From Seison nebaliae (taxonomy: Eukaryota; Rotifera; Pararotatoria; Seisonacea; Seisonidae), in assembly GCA_023231475.1 (NCBI GenBank), contig JALJEE010002127.1, positions 1-35,452 of the forward strand: a DNA stretch of 35,452 nucleotides, read 5' to 3'. This document shows, in pieces, positions 21,201 through 31,679 of the stretch; the stretch's first letter is position 1; every line of letters starts with the position of its first letter. Below the pieces are notes generated by a model, which saw only the letters and a program-made list of their open reading frames with translations, had not been told where the DNA came from and made no database searches. The position numbers were made by a program, and so were the translations under genes.

Positions 21201-24024
21201 TAGATCGAACAATTCCATTAATATCCAACAATTTCAAAAGATCATTTACTCGTTCAATTTCAGTCGATGTCATTTCTCTCTCATTCACATTTCCAATAAT
21301 AATTGAAAAATTATTTAAAAATTTCCTCAATCTCAAATTGACGATGGGAACATGTCGAATGAATTCTCCAATTAAATCCAATTGGAAACACTGAAAATGT
21401 TTCAAGAGAATTCCACTCAAATTTTCCATTTCCATCAAATGATGGAATGGTAGAATGAAAATGAGATTATGTCCATATAATGCTTCATTAAATTGTTTCA
21501 TCGATTGTGCCAGACATGTCCTCCATGTCATTTCCACATCTGATTCCCTTTTCTTCCATTTCTCATTACTCTCCATCAATTGTGACGGATTGATCATGGT
21601 CGTTAATCGACGTGCATTATTCTTCAATAATTTCAATTGTTTCTTCGATTCCATTTCATTGGTGATGGTTGATTGGGGGAAGTCTTTTAATATTTCCGAA
21701 AATAATGATCGAATCGATTCATTTCTCGATTCTCTCATCAGGAAATTAGTGGAAGAGAGACTGGATGAATAAATGACGAAATATGATTCGAGACATTTCA
21801 CTAAATTATATTCACATTTTTCTGTTCCATTCATATGATGAATAATCAATTGATGATTAGATGGAATATTTCGACGTCCGATCAATTTCTCGATAATAAA
21901 TCGATTAATAAAATCGATCGATCGAAAAGATTCTTCATATCGTCTCGATCGAATATATTCCTCCATCAAATAGAACAATCCGTTACAATTATCTTTGTGA
22001 AGATCGAGAACTTTCGTCAATGACTTCAATGATTGTTTCATCAGACAATCCACATCATTCTCTAACGGAATATTTAATGTTTCATCATCAATCTTTTTAT
22101 TTGATAAATCGAATAATTTCTCTAAATTTATTCTACTTTCTAATCCATTAATAATTGATCGAATATTATCCATTTGTTCAACATCCATCTCTCGACAATA
22201 TTTGAGAGAATTATGTTGGATGAATTCATCTCGAATTCTTTCATTGAAATAATTCGATAATAAATCATTCATATTTCCATCAGTCTTATCAATGAATGAG
22301 AAGAAATTGGGTTGAATTAAATTCAATTCTAATAAATTATTTTCCATCTCTCCATTCTCATTAAATTTATCATTCATCTTCAATTGAATTACCATGACCA
22401 GATCATGGAATATCGCTCCAGCGAATGTCAATAAATATTGTTCCAAATGAATGATGGAGAAATGATTAAAATCATTCCATTCTTCATTCTTCTTCTCATT
22501 CAAATCGATACAAATTAATTGTTTCAATTGATTGAAAATGATCTTCTCATCAATCTCTAATAATTCCGAAATATTCTCCAACGAATCTCCATTAATTTCT
22601 TTCAATTTCAACAAATGATAAATACCAGCTAAAAGACGTTCAATTCCAACTATTTCTTTCATATCAAAATTGAATATTTCCAACACTTTCCTCACATCCG
22701 TCCATGTATCACCAATCTCGTTCATGTCATCAATAATTTCATTAATTGAATAATTCTTCCGATTCTCTCCACAACATAAGAATAAATGATAGAAATATGG
22801 AATTCTCCCATCGAATATGAATTGTCCTCGATCACAAAAAACGAATTGTCCATTTAAAGAGAAAGTATCATAATTGAATCGATTTATTCGAATATTAAAT
22901 CGATTAATTGAATATTGTTCAATTGTCTTCCTCACACAAACTGATGATAACCAGAAGAATAATTTCAAATAATTTTCCATGATTTCATCACGTTGTCTGA
23001 ATAGAAATTTCATAATCTCCTCACATGTCCTTCGATTAGTCGACGGGAAAATTATTGTTCGTTCATTCTCGTTCAATTCATTTGCAGTCGTAAAAATATC
23101 TCGAAGGAGATTCTCATAAATTGATTCATTTTCTTTTAAAGTTAAAAAAATTTTGGGAGATAATTGAACATATTCTTTTTCCTTCTCTTTCATTCTCAAC
23201 AGACGATGAATCAATGTTGAGAGATTGAAATGGTCGAAATTATTCACTTCATATTTACTCTGATCGATAAGGTCGGAATGATTATCGATTAAATCGATCC
23301 GTTCACCATCAACTTCGACAATATCATTCGGATTATCATCGAATCGAACGAATGATTTCAATTCCGATTCATTTCCTTTCAATCTCATCAACATTCCTTT
23401 CACAATTTCTCCATTGGATTTTCGATAGAAAATTCTCTTCCAATTTTCCATCTTTCTCAAATTTTCCTCATTTTTACATTTGACTCCAATCACCACATCA
23501 TACAACATGATTAATGGTTCATTTTCCATAATCAATTTATGGAGACGATTCTTTATCAATTCCATATCCGTTCGTTCTGATCGATTAATTAATTGGAAAT
23601 TATTAACGGAAATTATTTCGTCATCATCTTTCAATTCATAACTTTCTTCTTTCTCAATTATTCTCACATTCTTCATCATATCATCAGATAGATTAAGATG
23701 GAAAAATTTTATTAAATCCATTAAATGAACTTTTTCCCTTCGATATGATTTCTTCTCCAATTGAATATCTCTCTCACCAGAAATCGGATAATCACTCGAC
23801 ATCGCTTCATTAGCCAACGTGTTCATAGTCAATAAATACGAATCATCCAAATAATCAATTTTTCCTACAACTTTCTCTCCTTTTCCATTTGAGATTTTAG
23901 TGGAAGAATCGGAATTGGAAATTTTGAGGATACCCTTCTTCGGTGTACGTTGGCCCTGTGTCACCGAATTTACATTGAACTCATTCGACTCTTTCTTCTC
24001 ATTTCGATTGAAATAAGAAAACAT
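18255..24024 (-). CDS. Myosin XVIII heavy chain with degenerate motor (pseudo-ATPase)
   Basis: Four exons: 24024-20359, 20312-20214, 20162-19947, 19898-18255; 5625 nt, 1874 aa; introns about 46-51 nt. The long frame opens at a GTG; the first ATG is 24024. Order: low-complexity N-terminus; a PDZ-like region at about 95-175 (ELKDDDEIISVNNFQLINRS); a beta-barrel-like N-motor segment (FVRFDDNPNDIVEVDGERID); the P-loop position at about 325-340, where myosins have GESGAGKT and Myo18 GGSSGSGKT but this protein has PSTNRRT; motor blocks to about 985; a neck (CAMRIIQKNLRIFMKLNEWK); then about 850 residues of coiled coil interrupted by Ser/Asn/Gln-rich stretches. N-terminal PDZ plus coiled-coil tail is the Myo18A plan. 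In that family the motor is an actin-binding tether that co-assembles with myosin II. ATP binding is almost certainly lost. The donor of intron 3 has an alternative in-frame site. Confidence 0.75.
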
Positions 24025-24471
24025 TTTCACGTCCTATTACAAAACTAATTTTTTATGTTGCGTCGACAGAACGCGTTATTTCACACAAATGAATGACAAA
24101 TTTCCGAGTGTCTTTCTATGTACCAGATTTCTTTCCTTTCCTCCCTCATCAAGCCTAAAATCCAAACAACATTCTTCCTATCTATTCTCATTCTTTATTT
24201 TATTGAAAAATCTCATAATTCCTCGTACGGATTGAAAGCCTTCTCATTCATAATTATTAGATTATTCACTTATTTTAGTTATTCTTATTTTCTCCACTAG
24301 ACAAAATTTAGAGAGTTCGTTCCCAATTAATTGGTGGAAAAAAATTCAAATTTACAACAAACTATCAAAATAAATAAGTTTCTTAAAATTATTTTAAATT
24401 CTTCTTTCAATTTTTCCTTCAAAATTCCAACTTAACTAAAAAATAGTGTTAATGACATTAACTGATGATTT

Positions 24472-24737
24472 GATTAATTGAATATTGTTCAATTGTCTTC
24501 CTCACACAAACTGATGATAACCAGAAGAATAATGTCAGAAATTTCACATAATCTCCTCACATGTCCTTCGATTAGTCGACGGGAAAATTATTGTTCGTTC
24601 ATTCTCGTTCAATTCATTTGCAATCGTAAAAATATCTCGAAGGAGATTCTCATAAATTGATTCATTTTCTTTCAAAGTCAAAAAAATTTTGGGATTGAGA
24701 ATTGAACATATTCTTTTTCCTTCTCTTTCATTCTCAA
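24472..24737 (-). pseudogene. Partial duplicate of the myosin XVIII motor exon
   Basis: This stretch repeats 22912-23199 of the myosin exon almost base for base, on the same strand, offset by 1560 bp. Differences are a deletion of about 30 bp after the shared AGAAGAATAAT, a small rearrangement near GGGATTGAG, and a few substitutions. It covers codons for about residues 275-370, including the former P-loop position. It lies about 450 bp upstream of the myosin ATG and has no start of its own, so it is a non-coding fragment. The rest of 24025-24894 is AT-rich without genes. Confidence 0.9.
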
Positions 24738-24894
24738 TTTTACATATGAAGATTTTTATGAGTTTTTTTTTTCATTCGAAAAGACAAAAATAAATAAAAT
24801 AGATGAAAAAATTATTTATGATCACCGATACTTATTGATTGATCTCGTCGTTCGAAAGATGTGGGAAATAATTAGAAAGTTGTCTCAAGATAAA

Positions 24895-25977
24895 TTAGTC
24901 GTCCGATTTCATATCGGCATCGTCATTCTTCGTCATGGAAATGTCTTTTGTGTCGTTCTGACTTTCCGTCTTATCAGTTTCTTCATTTAAATTCGCATTA
25001 ATTCTTGTGATTTTTGTGGGTGACACTTCGCCACATCCACCCGTAGTGGTAGTGGTGGTGGTGTTGTTATTGTTTTTAAAATTATTTTCTACTTTATAAT
25101 GTTTCTCTAATTTGTCGGCGAATTCTTCTAAATTCTTATTATCTACTTCCTCCATCACTTCAGGTGGATAATTTTGATCCTTTAAAATTCCACTTAATCC
25201 TGTCGTTTGAAACGCCGCACAAAAATCAGAGAGAGCATATCGGAAATGTTGAGACATTAAACTGTCTGACGGTTCGTCTTCATTCTCTTTCAATTGTTCT
25301 GGCAACGTCTCTATCACTTCATTCCTTCCATCATCACACATTAAAACTTCATTGACAACATCTCTATTATATGAATCACAGAGATCGATGGATTCCGTTA
25401 ATTTTTTTGGCGATTTCTGTTTTTGTTTTGACGACGATGACGACGACGACTGTTGTTTCGATTCATTCAATTCACTTTTTCCTCCCTCGTTCAAATTGTT
25501 GAGTACGCTACGTAACTCGTTAACATTATTGGCATCGATTCCTGGATCGATTGTTTTCAAGAAATGCATCAACAATGGCGATGGTACTAAATTATTTGAT
25601 GATTTACTTTTGACTGGCATCTCTTCCCCTCTCAACAAAGCCGAAATACTCTTTACCGTTTCCTCATCTTTCTCTTCATCCACTTCCTGCATCCAAAATA
25701 TATACGGTTTCGTCTTCTCAATAAATTTCAAATGGAAGATTCGACCGTTTTTAGCGGAATGAACTGGCAAGAATTCACATTGGTTCGGTAATAAAAACAA
25801 ATCAATTTCGGCCTCTTCTGCCGATCTCTCCCTCCAACAAAAGTGAAGTAGTTGACAATCTTCTTTATACAAATACAAATATCCCCGACGATTGTCCGGC
25901 TTCACCAGATTATCATCTCCCATTTTCATGATTCCCGCTTTCACTTGAATCAGTGGATTGCCCGAAGAAGACTTCAT
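24895..25977 (-). CDS. ADRM1: Proteasomal ubiquitin receptor RPN13 / ADRM1
   Basis: Intronless, 360 aa (human ADRM1 407). Residues 1-115 form the Pru domain: VKAGIMKMGDDNLVKPDNRRG, then GYLYLYKEDCQLLHFCWRER, an acidic 'DLFLLP..CEF' segment and YIFWMQE, all in family order. The Pru domain docks on RPN2 of the 19S particle and binds ubiquitin. After a Ser/Lys-rich linker, a C-terminal helical DEUBAD-type region (about 225-300: PSDSLMSQHFRYALSDFCAA, PPEVMEEVDNKNLEEFADKL) would bind and activate the deubiquitinase UCH37. The last 60 residues are low complexity (poly-N, poly-T, D/K-rich). ATG at 25977 gives the expected N-terminus. Neighbouring myosin is on the same strand but 870 bp away. Confidence 0.92.
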   Translation of the reverse strand: MKSSSGNPLIQVKAGIMKMGDDNLVKPDNRRGYLYLYKEDCQLLHFCWRERSAEEAEIDLFLLPNQCEFLPVHSAKNGRIFHLKFIEKTKPYIFWMQEVDEEKDEETVKSISALLRGEEMPVKSKSSNNLVPSPLLMHFLKTIDPGIDANNVNELRSVLNNLNEGGKSELNESKQQSSSSSSSKQKQKSPKKLTESIDLCDSYNRDVVNEVLMCDDGRNEVIETLPEQLKENEDEPSDSLMSQHFRYALSDFCAAFQTTGLSGILKDQNYPPEVMEEVDNKNLEEFADKLEKHYKVENNFKNNNNTTTTTTTGGCGEVSPTKITRINANLNEETDKTESQNDTKDISMTKNDDADMKSDD

Positions 25978-26708
25978 CCTTCCTGAACAGACGAATATGA
26001 CCAGAAAGAAAAATTAAATTTCTATTGCAAATGGAAAAAAATTCATTTTTGGTTAAATCAAAATACGTTTTTTCTTTTTAAACATTTCACATTAATTCAT
26101 GTCAAACAACAATTCAAATTCGATTGGCTAATTTGATACAAATCCAAATTTCATTTTATTCTCATGGAAAAAAGAAAGTCATAAAAATGTAAATACGAAT
26201 AAAATTTAAATCGTTAATTGGTTCAAAATGCGATTAAGAACAAACTAAAGATTTGAAGAGGTCTTTTAAATTTAAGAAGAAATTTAAATTGTTTCAATTT
26301 TTCATTTTCTCTTCTCTCTTATAACTAACAGAAAGTCGGGATTTGCTTGAGATTTCAAGAGACACATCTTTATTTATATATAACAAATTGAGGAAAAAAA
26401 AGATGTTGGATTATAATTTCAACGGAAGGAAAGATGTACAATTTGTTAAATCGACATATCATTTTTATGGGAAAAATAAATTATTTTGAATTTTGATTCT
26501 AGCCTCTGATTTAAAAAGGTAAGCTCATTAACAATAACAATTTTATTTCTAATTATACCCAATTTATTCATCATCTTACAGCCGGATAATTTTGAACAAC
26601 GAATAAATAATAGTTCCAGTCTGTAAGGACATTTTTGTCTTCTCAATTTTTCTATAGATTTTGTCTATATATTTCTACACACTCTACACAATTTTTTTCT
26701 TATAAAAA
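25978..26708. other. AT-rich intergenic region
   Basis: 731 bp upstream of RPN13. Only a weak 66-codon minus-strand frame (26446-26646) interrupted by splice-like signals; I found no way to build a convincing gene from it. No repeat or RNA seen before the tRNA-like element. Confidence 0.4.
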
Positions 26709-26793
26709 TTTACAGCCCTACCCTGATTCGAACTCGAGCTCTTCACTCGACAAACAAAGTCGATAACGACTGAGCCAGATAATGGGCTGTAAA
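26709..26793 (-). ncRNA. tRNA-like Pol III element (tRNA pseudogene or SINE head)
   Basis: On the minus strand, an A-box (TGGCTCAGTCG, 26777-26767) and a B-box (AGTTCGAATC, 26733-26724) are both intact and spaced as in a tRNA. The anticodon arm is perfect: TCGAC/GTCGA around TTTGTTT, giving a nominal TGT (Thr) anticodon. The D stem and inner acceptor do not pair, and six extra bases sit before the A-box. Instead the ends form a perfect 10-bp stem, TTTACAGCCC with GGGCTGTAAA, and the 3' end runs into ATTTTT. So it is not an ordinary tRNA; a tRNA-derived SINE head, tRNA pseudogene or a tRNA-like RNA are the options. Confidence 0.5.
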
Positions 26794-27159
26794 GGGTTAA
26801 GAGAAGCATCATCAAATTTAATATTTTCTTGATAAGCTCTACAAGTTTTAGTCAATGTCAACCTACGTTCTTTGCTATCCATCTTCTTGGTAATAATTGA
26901 GATACTGAATGTCTTGATGGTTGATGAATGAATACATTTTAACGTGTATCATTATGAAACTTAACTGTTAATGAAGAATTTTTATTTCGATTATTTCTGC
27001 GAGTTTCGATTAATAACAATAAAGAGGTAATTAAATAATTTAAAGAAATATACGTTGTATAATTATTCTGTTATTGATGGGTAAATTGTAGAATAATTTT
27101 GGTTAATTAGAATCTGATTAGACATGTTGAATAAATTACATAAAAATAAATTGATATTC

Positions 27160-28620
27160 TTACGTGTCGACTTTTTGAATGGAAAAGGTATTTGTCGATT
27201 TTCCCATATCTTGATTTGCTACAACGCTGCCCTCTACTGATTGCAACTTGATAGTTGGTTCATGCGACGGTGTTTCATTATCACCACATGAACACATATA
27301 ACAAAGTACTATTTAAATTAAACTAAGTTTAAGGTGTGAATGAAATAACTTGCCAGCATGACTATAGAAGCAATAGTTGACCAATAGACCCATTTGGGTA
27401 CCGATGTATAATCTAGACCTTTTGTTACTTGAATCTCTGCCACTGAAAAATCTAAAATGAATAAATAATATAATTCAATCAAAAACATAATAATATTCCA
27501 TCATAATTCCTGATAACCATAAGACTTGACTTTTAATGACGATGCGAGAGCTTTAAACTGATCCATTACTTTTTCCATTAACGTCTCGTCTGTTAAATTA
27601 TTCTCTCTCATTTTTTCAGAAAAAGTTTCATTCCCAATTTTGAATTTGTATGAATAGCCAATATTATATTGTACATTTCCGGTATGTGGGAGAAATTTGG
27701 CTTTTACTCTACCTTTCTTCGTTCCTAAAACGTTTTGGTAACTTTTCAACATATATCTCTCAAACTGATTATTAGACGAATGAATATATTGAAATTGGAT
27801 TAACTGGCATCACTGAACGATGTTGATTCAAATCTGTTGTCTCCATAATAACTCTTTGTTTTAGGCGGAGCACATTCAGTACCGATGATTTTGTGAAACT
27901 CAATATTTTTTTTAATTTGCTCTGATAATTTGGAATTTGAGATAATTTCAATTAATCGAAAATAATCTAACCCAAAAACTAGAGTGAGGAATCTCCTAGA
28001 AAAAGATGGGAAATTATAAATTAAGTAATTTTTACAAGGTTGAAAATACTTTCAGAATCTTATATTGAAAACTTTCGGTTTTATTTGTGATCGGTTCCTT
28101 CCCGGATTTAAAATTGATTCCAATTGCACAACTAGTATCTTGTGGAACTTTAAATTTGAAATGCTTCTCAATTACCTTAATAAATACTTTTAAATCCTTT
28201 CTTCTATTTATGTTCAATATTAAAAGAACTTGATAAAGATTTCGTATTTGGAAACTTTTCCTCCCACAAACTTGTATTCAAATACTTTTCCACATATGTT
28301 CGATAACATTTCGGAGATTCACCTTCATTCACAAATACTTTGTGCTCTAGAACTGTATTCGCCTTAGCTATTTTGTAGGTTGTATGTCTAACGCCGAAGA
28401 GATGTCTTTTAAACGGAAATTAAATATTATTCGAAAATTTCAAAAGAAACATTAATTCGCAATGTTCTATAAACTCCCTTGAATTTGTTATACATTTAAA
28501 CTGACCATCATTTAACATACGATAACGAATTCGTATGACTTCATACTCTTTAGTAGATGTTATATCTTTAAACCCTAATTGAATTAAAAGAAAAAACAAA
28601 AAATATTTTTCCACTGTCAA
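27160..28620 (-). CDS. Type I single-pass membrane protein of unknown family
   Basis: Seven exons: 28620-28451, 28405-28256, 28203-28036, 27995-27819, 27756-27518, 27451-27350, 27308-27160; 1155 nt, 384 aa; GT...AG introns of 40-66 nt with consistent phases. A signal peptide (MTVEKYFLFFLLIQLGFKDI) opens the protein. The ectodomain (about 20-300) has scattered Cys and N-glycosylation sequons (e.g. NTS, NKT, NET) and alternating basic and hydrophobic strands. One transmembrane helix follows (WVYWSTIASIVMLAILCYMC), with a Cys-rich inner edge and a 45-residue tail (GDNETPSHEP...FSIQKVDT). The membrane-proximal 100 residues could be a SEA-like fold, but that is a guess. Intron 4 (27818-27757) and the end of exon 2 have alternative splice sites. 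No homologue recognised. Confidence 0.65.
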
Positions 28621-28848
28621 TTGTCGTATCGAATATTTTATAAATGTTATAATGATGTTAACTTACTAGGTCTGTAACGACGAAGTTTAGGATAAATTTG
28701 ATAAAAAATAAAGAACTGAAATTGAAAATTTTAAAAAAATTAAAATGAAACTTTCACTTGTCTAATTTCAATTGGACGTATTAATAAATAAGTTTAATCG
28801 AACAACATCAGATACAAAGACTGTCTTCCTCCTCTAGCATCTAATCAC

Positions 28849-29030
28849 GGTCTTTTCCTCACCCAATATCAAATTTCCAAAATTAGCAGCTAAATGGTCG
28901 TTTCTTCACCCTCTTCAACGGTGATTTCTTCACCCACTTTTTTCAATATGGAAATTTCCTCACCCTATTGTCTATTAAATGGAAATTTCCTAACCCATTT
29001 CTGTATAAAATGGAAATTTTCTTAAACTCT
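28849..29030. repeat. Degenerate ~30-bp tandem repeat
   Basis: Six imperfect units begin at about 28849, 28895, 28920, 28949, 28980 and 29011, built on TGGAAATTTCCTCACCC followed by a T-rich spacer. The last three are best conserved and 30-31 bp apart. It lies in the 485-bp gap between two minus-strand genes; nothing else is seen there. Confidence 0.6.
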
Positions 29031-29105
29031 TAAATTTTTATGAAAAAAATTAAGAAATGGTAATGGGTTAAAAAAAGAGAAGAGAAGATAGAAAGGAAAT
29101 TAAAT

Positions 29106-30050
29106 TTAGATTTGTTCTCCAAAATCCTTAATGAATTCGGTTGTTCGTTGAAGGTCTTCATCGATATATCTTTTTCTTCGGAATAATTTCATATGTTGTC
29201 GCAACTGTTCTGGTGTTCTCATATAACCAGCTAGCTCATTATATTGAAGGTGAAAATTGTACCAAAAATGATTCTTGCGCAAATCTGTTCTTGTAAACTG
29301 ACTAAGAATTTTCATATATCGTCTCTGTTCATTTTGATTCCACCATCGTTTGGTGTTCGGTTTAATGTCAGTGAGTTTTGGACAAATGTCTCGTTGGGTT
29401 GGTAGTGCTTTCTCCTCCTTCAATACCTCAAATTTCGTGCAGTTCGTCCTTTGTGCATTGTCTACTTTTCGTTTCTTTGTAGCAATCGGATGTTCCATTT
29501 TTTTAACACTCTCAAAGTTTTCCTTGTTCCTTTTCTTATTTGAATAATTTTCTTGTTCTTCATTTGAATTTCTCGATTGATTATCTTGTGGAGTTTCAAT
29601 AAATTTTTCTTCATCTTTTTCGTTATCTTGTCCAGTTTCCATAAGTTTTTCGTCCTTTTCGTTATCTTGTCCAGTTTCGATAAGTTTTTCCTCATCTCGA
29701 TTTTCTTCTGGAGTTTTGACAACTTTTTCCTCATCTCGATTTTCTTCTGGAGTTTCGACAACTTTTTCTTCTTCTTGATTCTCTGGGAGATTTTCTTGTT
29801 TTACTATTTTTTCTTCAGCGACTACGAAACTCTCTTCTAATATTAACTCGTTGACAAACTTTTCATAACGTTGCTCCAAATTCTCCTCGAAATTATCTTT
29901 CGGTCGGCTTAGACATCCCATTTTGCTATTCTTTGCTCTATTATTCTGTTCTAACATAATTCGTTCAATATTCGAATCCAGTTCAACAAGAAACTTCATT
30001 TGTCGATGTAAGCGCGTCAATGTTCTTTTCAATTCATTAGTATTCGACAT
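29106..30050 (-). CDS. SANT/Myb-like domain protein with an acidic 13-residue repeat
   Basis: 314 aa; the long frame opens at TTG, the first ATG is 30050 (MSNTNELKRTLTRLHRQMKF). Residues 1-75 are helical and probably coiled coil. Residues 90-160 hold five copies of an acidic 13-mer (EEKVVETPEENRD, EEKVVKTPEENRD, EEKLIETGQDNEK and variants). A Lys/Arg-rich stretch (TKKRKVD) looks like a nuclear localisation signal. The C-terminal 75 residues form a SANT/Myb-like three-helix domain with well-spaced aromatics (RWWNQNEQRRYMKILSQF, HFWYNFHLQYNELAGYMR, TPEQLRQHMKLFRRKR). Likely a nuclear DNA- or chromatin-binding protein, inferred from the domain. No specific orthologue recognised. Intronless. Confidence 0.6.
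   Translation of the reverse strand: MSNTNELKRTLTRLHRQMKFLVELDSNIERIMLEQNNRAKNSKMGCLSRPKDNFEENLEQRYEKFVNELILEESFVVAEEKIVKQENLPENQEEEKVVETPEENRDEEKVVKTPEENRDEEKLIETGQDNEKDEKLMETGQDNEKDEEKFIETPQDNQSRNSNEEQENYSNKKRNKENFESVKKMEHPIATKKRKVDNAQRTNCTKFEVLKEEKALPTQRDICPKLTDIKPNTKRWWNQNEQRRYMKILSQFTRTDLRKNHFWYNFHLQYNELAGYMRTPEQLRQHMKLFRRKRYIDEDLQRTTEFIKDFGEQI
29579..29787 (-). repeat. 39-bp coding minisatellite
   Basis: About five tandem 39-bp units inside the SANT-like gene, encoding the acidic 13-residue repeat. Unit length is a multiple of three, so copy changes keep the frame. Long open frames on both strands here are repeat artefacts. Confidence 0.85.
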
Positions 30051-31679
30051 CAATATTACACTGAAGGATGACGTTACTTAACATAAATTTTAGGAATGAT
30101 TTATACTCTCCGTTTTATCTACTAAAAACTATTTCTCTAATTGTTAGATTGGTAAGCTTCAATTTGAAGATGATGGGTAATATAAATATTCGAATTTCTG
30201 AACAGTTTCGAAAGATTTCAATTTTATCTTAATTGAACTGATGAAGTGGCTGAGCGCCTGTATTGAAAGAGGTTTGATGGAGAGAAAAGTTTATTCGATA
30301 AAGTTAGCTTAGCTGATCGTTACTAAGTAACGGAAAATAATAAAATAATGGTAACGGTTATTAGTATTATATTATATATCGTTTATTTTAATATATTAGT
30401 AATATAATATTATTATCGTCCATCCGTCCATTTCGATTCCCAAAGTCGACCGATAATTTCTTTCGTCGGTCGCACGACCATATCTATAAAAAAGAAATAA
30501 AATAAATTATTTTCATTCATTAAAAAACTAACTGCTTCAAAATTTTCACATTTTCGACTGGTTCGAAAGAATAGAACATATAAACGGGGGAAGAAAAGTC
30601 CAAGAAATAGAATTGATGAACGAATTGTCAATTTATTCAATTAGTCCACAAAATTTCCGGAAACATTGTTTCAAAGCCGCTGTTGAACACATGGAATCGA
30701 TGAAACACATCGGATGAAAAATTCGCAAATATGTTCTTTGGAGGCAAAGTCCTGCTATGAATACTTCGAAAGAACTTACATAGGCTACCGGAGCATGGGA
30801 GATTTCACAATTCCGTGCTATCAGTTATAGACAAATTATAATCGTGTAGCCTTCGTCGGCCCAACAATGACAATGAAAGCGGTAACTACTAAATCACATG
30901 GGTCTAATCAAAACAGAACGATTAATTGTAAATAAGTTTAATTTTGACCCAATGACATTTCAGCGGACAAGTAATGGAGAAACAGGAAGAATGCTGAAGA
31001 CTAACAAGACTTGTAAGTCCGAGAACAGAAGATTAGGAAAATCGGTGACGAATTTAAATTGAGCACTTAATTAGGATTTGTTTTCCTATTAACTATCCTA
31101 AATTACTATCTTTTGGAAGCTTCTGGAAAACTATTAAATATGAACAGAAAAAACTTAAAGTAATCTGACACTTTTAGGATTTTATAAAATAGACCATAAC
31201 TATTTTTTATAGTATACATAGAGGTATATAGTATTAGGTTATACCTATATATTATACATAATATACTATATTGTTAATTTAATTTTTTTAATAGCACCAA
31301 TAGAGTGTAGTGAGCATCTATGAGCAAGGAGTCATTAAGTTTGCTCATTTACTCACGTTTGCTCGTTAATGATCTAAACGTTTAAGTTTTCGAAAAAAGG
31401 CTTATATCGTCAATACATGCCATATCATGTAAATTTCATTTATATAATTCATTGTCTACTATTTCAAAGCACTACTTTAAATCCAGAAAGATTTGTTATT
31501 TTTCATTTAAGCATATAATCTTTATTTTTTGAAAGTTTTTAATAAACATATTTATGTTAAAAATTAGCCATGTTTTAATCGGTCTAATGATTAATAAACA
31601 TTTTCTATATAATTTTTTTTCGCAGAACTATTATCCTAATTATATTCATATTCCAACTAACAACATAAACCATTGAAAT
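30051..31679. other. Gene-poor region with possible decayed coding sequence
   Basis: 1.6 kb without a gene I can support. The stretch 30650-31050 is less AT-rich and shows short protein-like pieces in different frames (FKAAVEHMESMKHIG; VAFVGPTMTMKAV), suggesting an old decayed exon or transposon. 31300-31400 carries variants of GAGCAAAC/GTTTGCTC. A minus-strand frame at 30413-30640 has a hydrophobic N-terminus but no ATG. The remainder is AT-rich. Confidence 0.35.
31208..31270. repeat. AT-rich imperfect palindrome
   Basis: TATAGTATA (31208-31216) pairs with TATACTATA (31262-31270), and AGGTATA (31222-31228) with TATACCT (31240-31246), giving a two-part cruciform-capable hairpin. Function unknown. 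Confidence 0.6.

Noticed and set aside
26446-26646. 66-codon minus-strand frame with a GTAAG donor
   Set aside because: Attempts to splice it gave either an immediate stop or an unconvincing short peptide; no support for a gene.
30413-30640. Minus-strand 75-codon frame with a hydrophobic, signal-like start and a possible intron
   Set aside because: It has no ATG (opens with TTG just after a stop) and no recognisable protein; composition alone explains the hydrophobic run.
31310-31400. Repeated GAGCA/TGCTC words resembling a short transposon end
   Set aside because: Too few and too irregular to define a repeat unit or terminal repeats.
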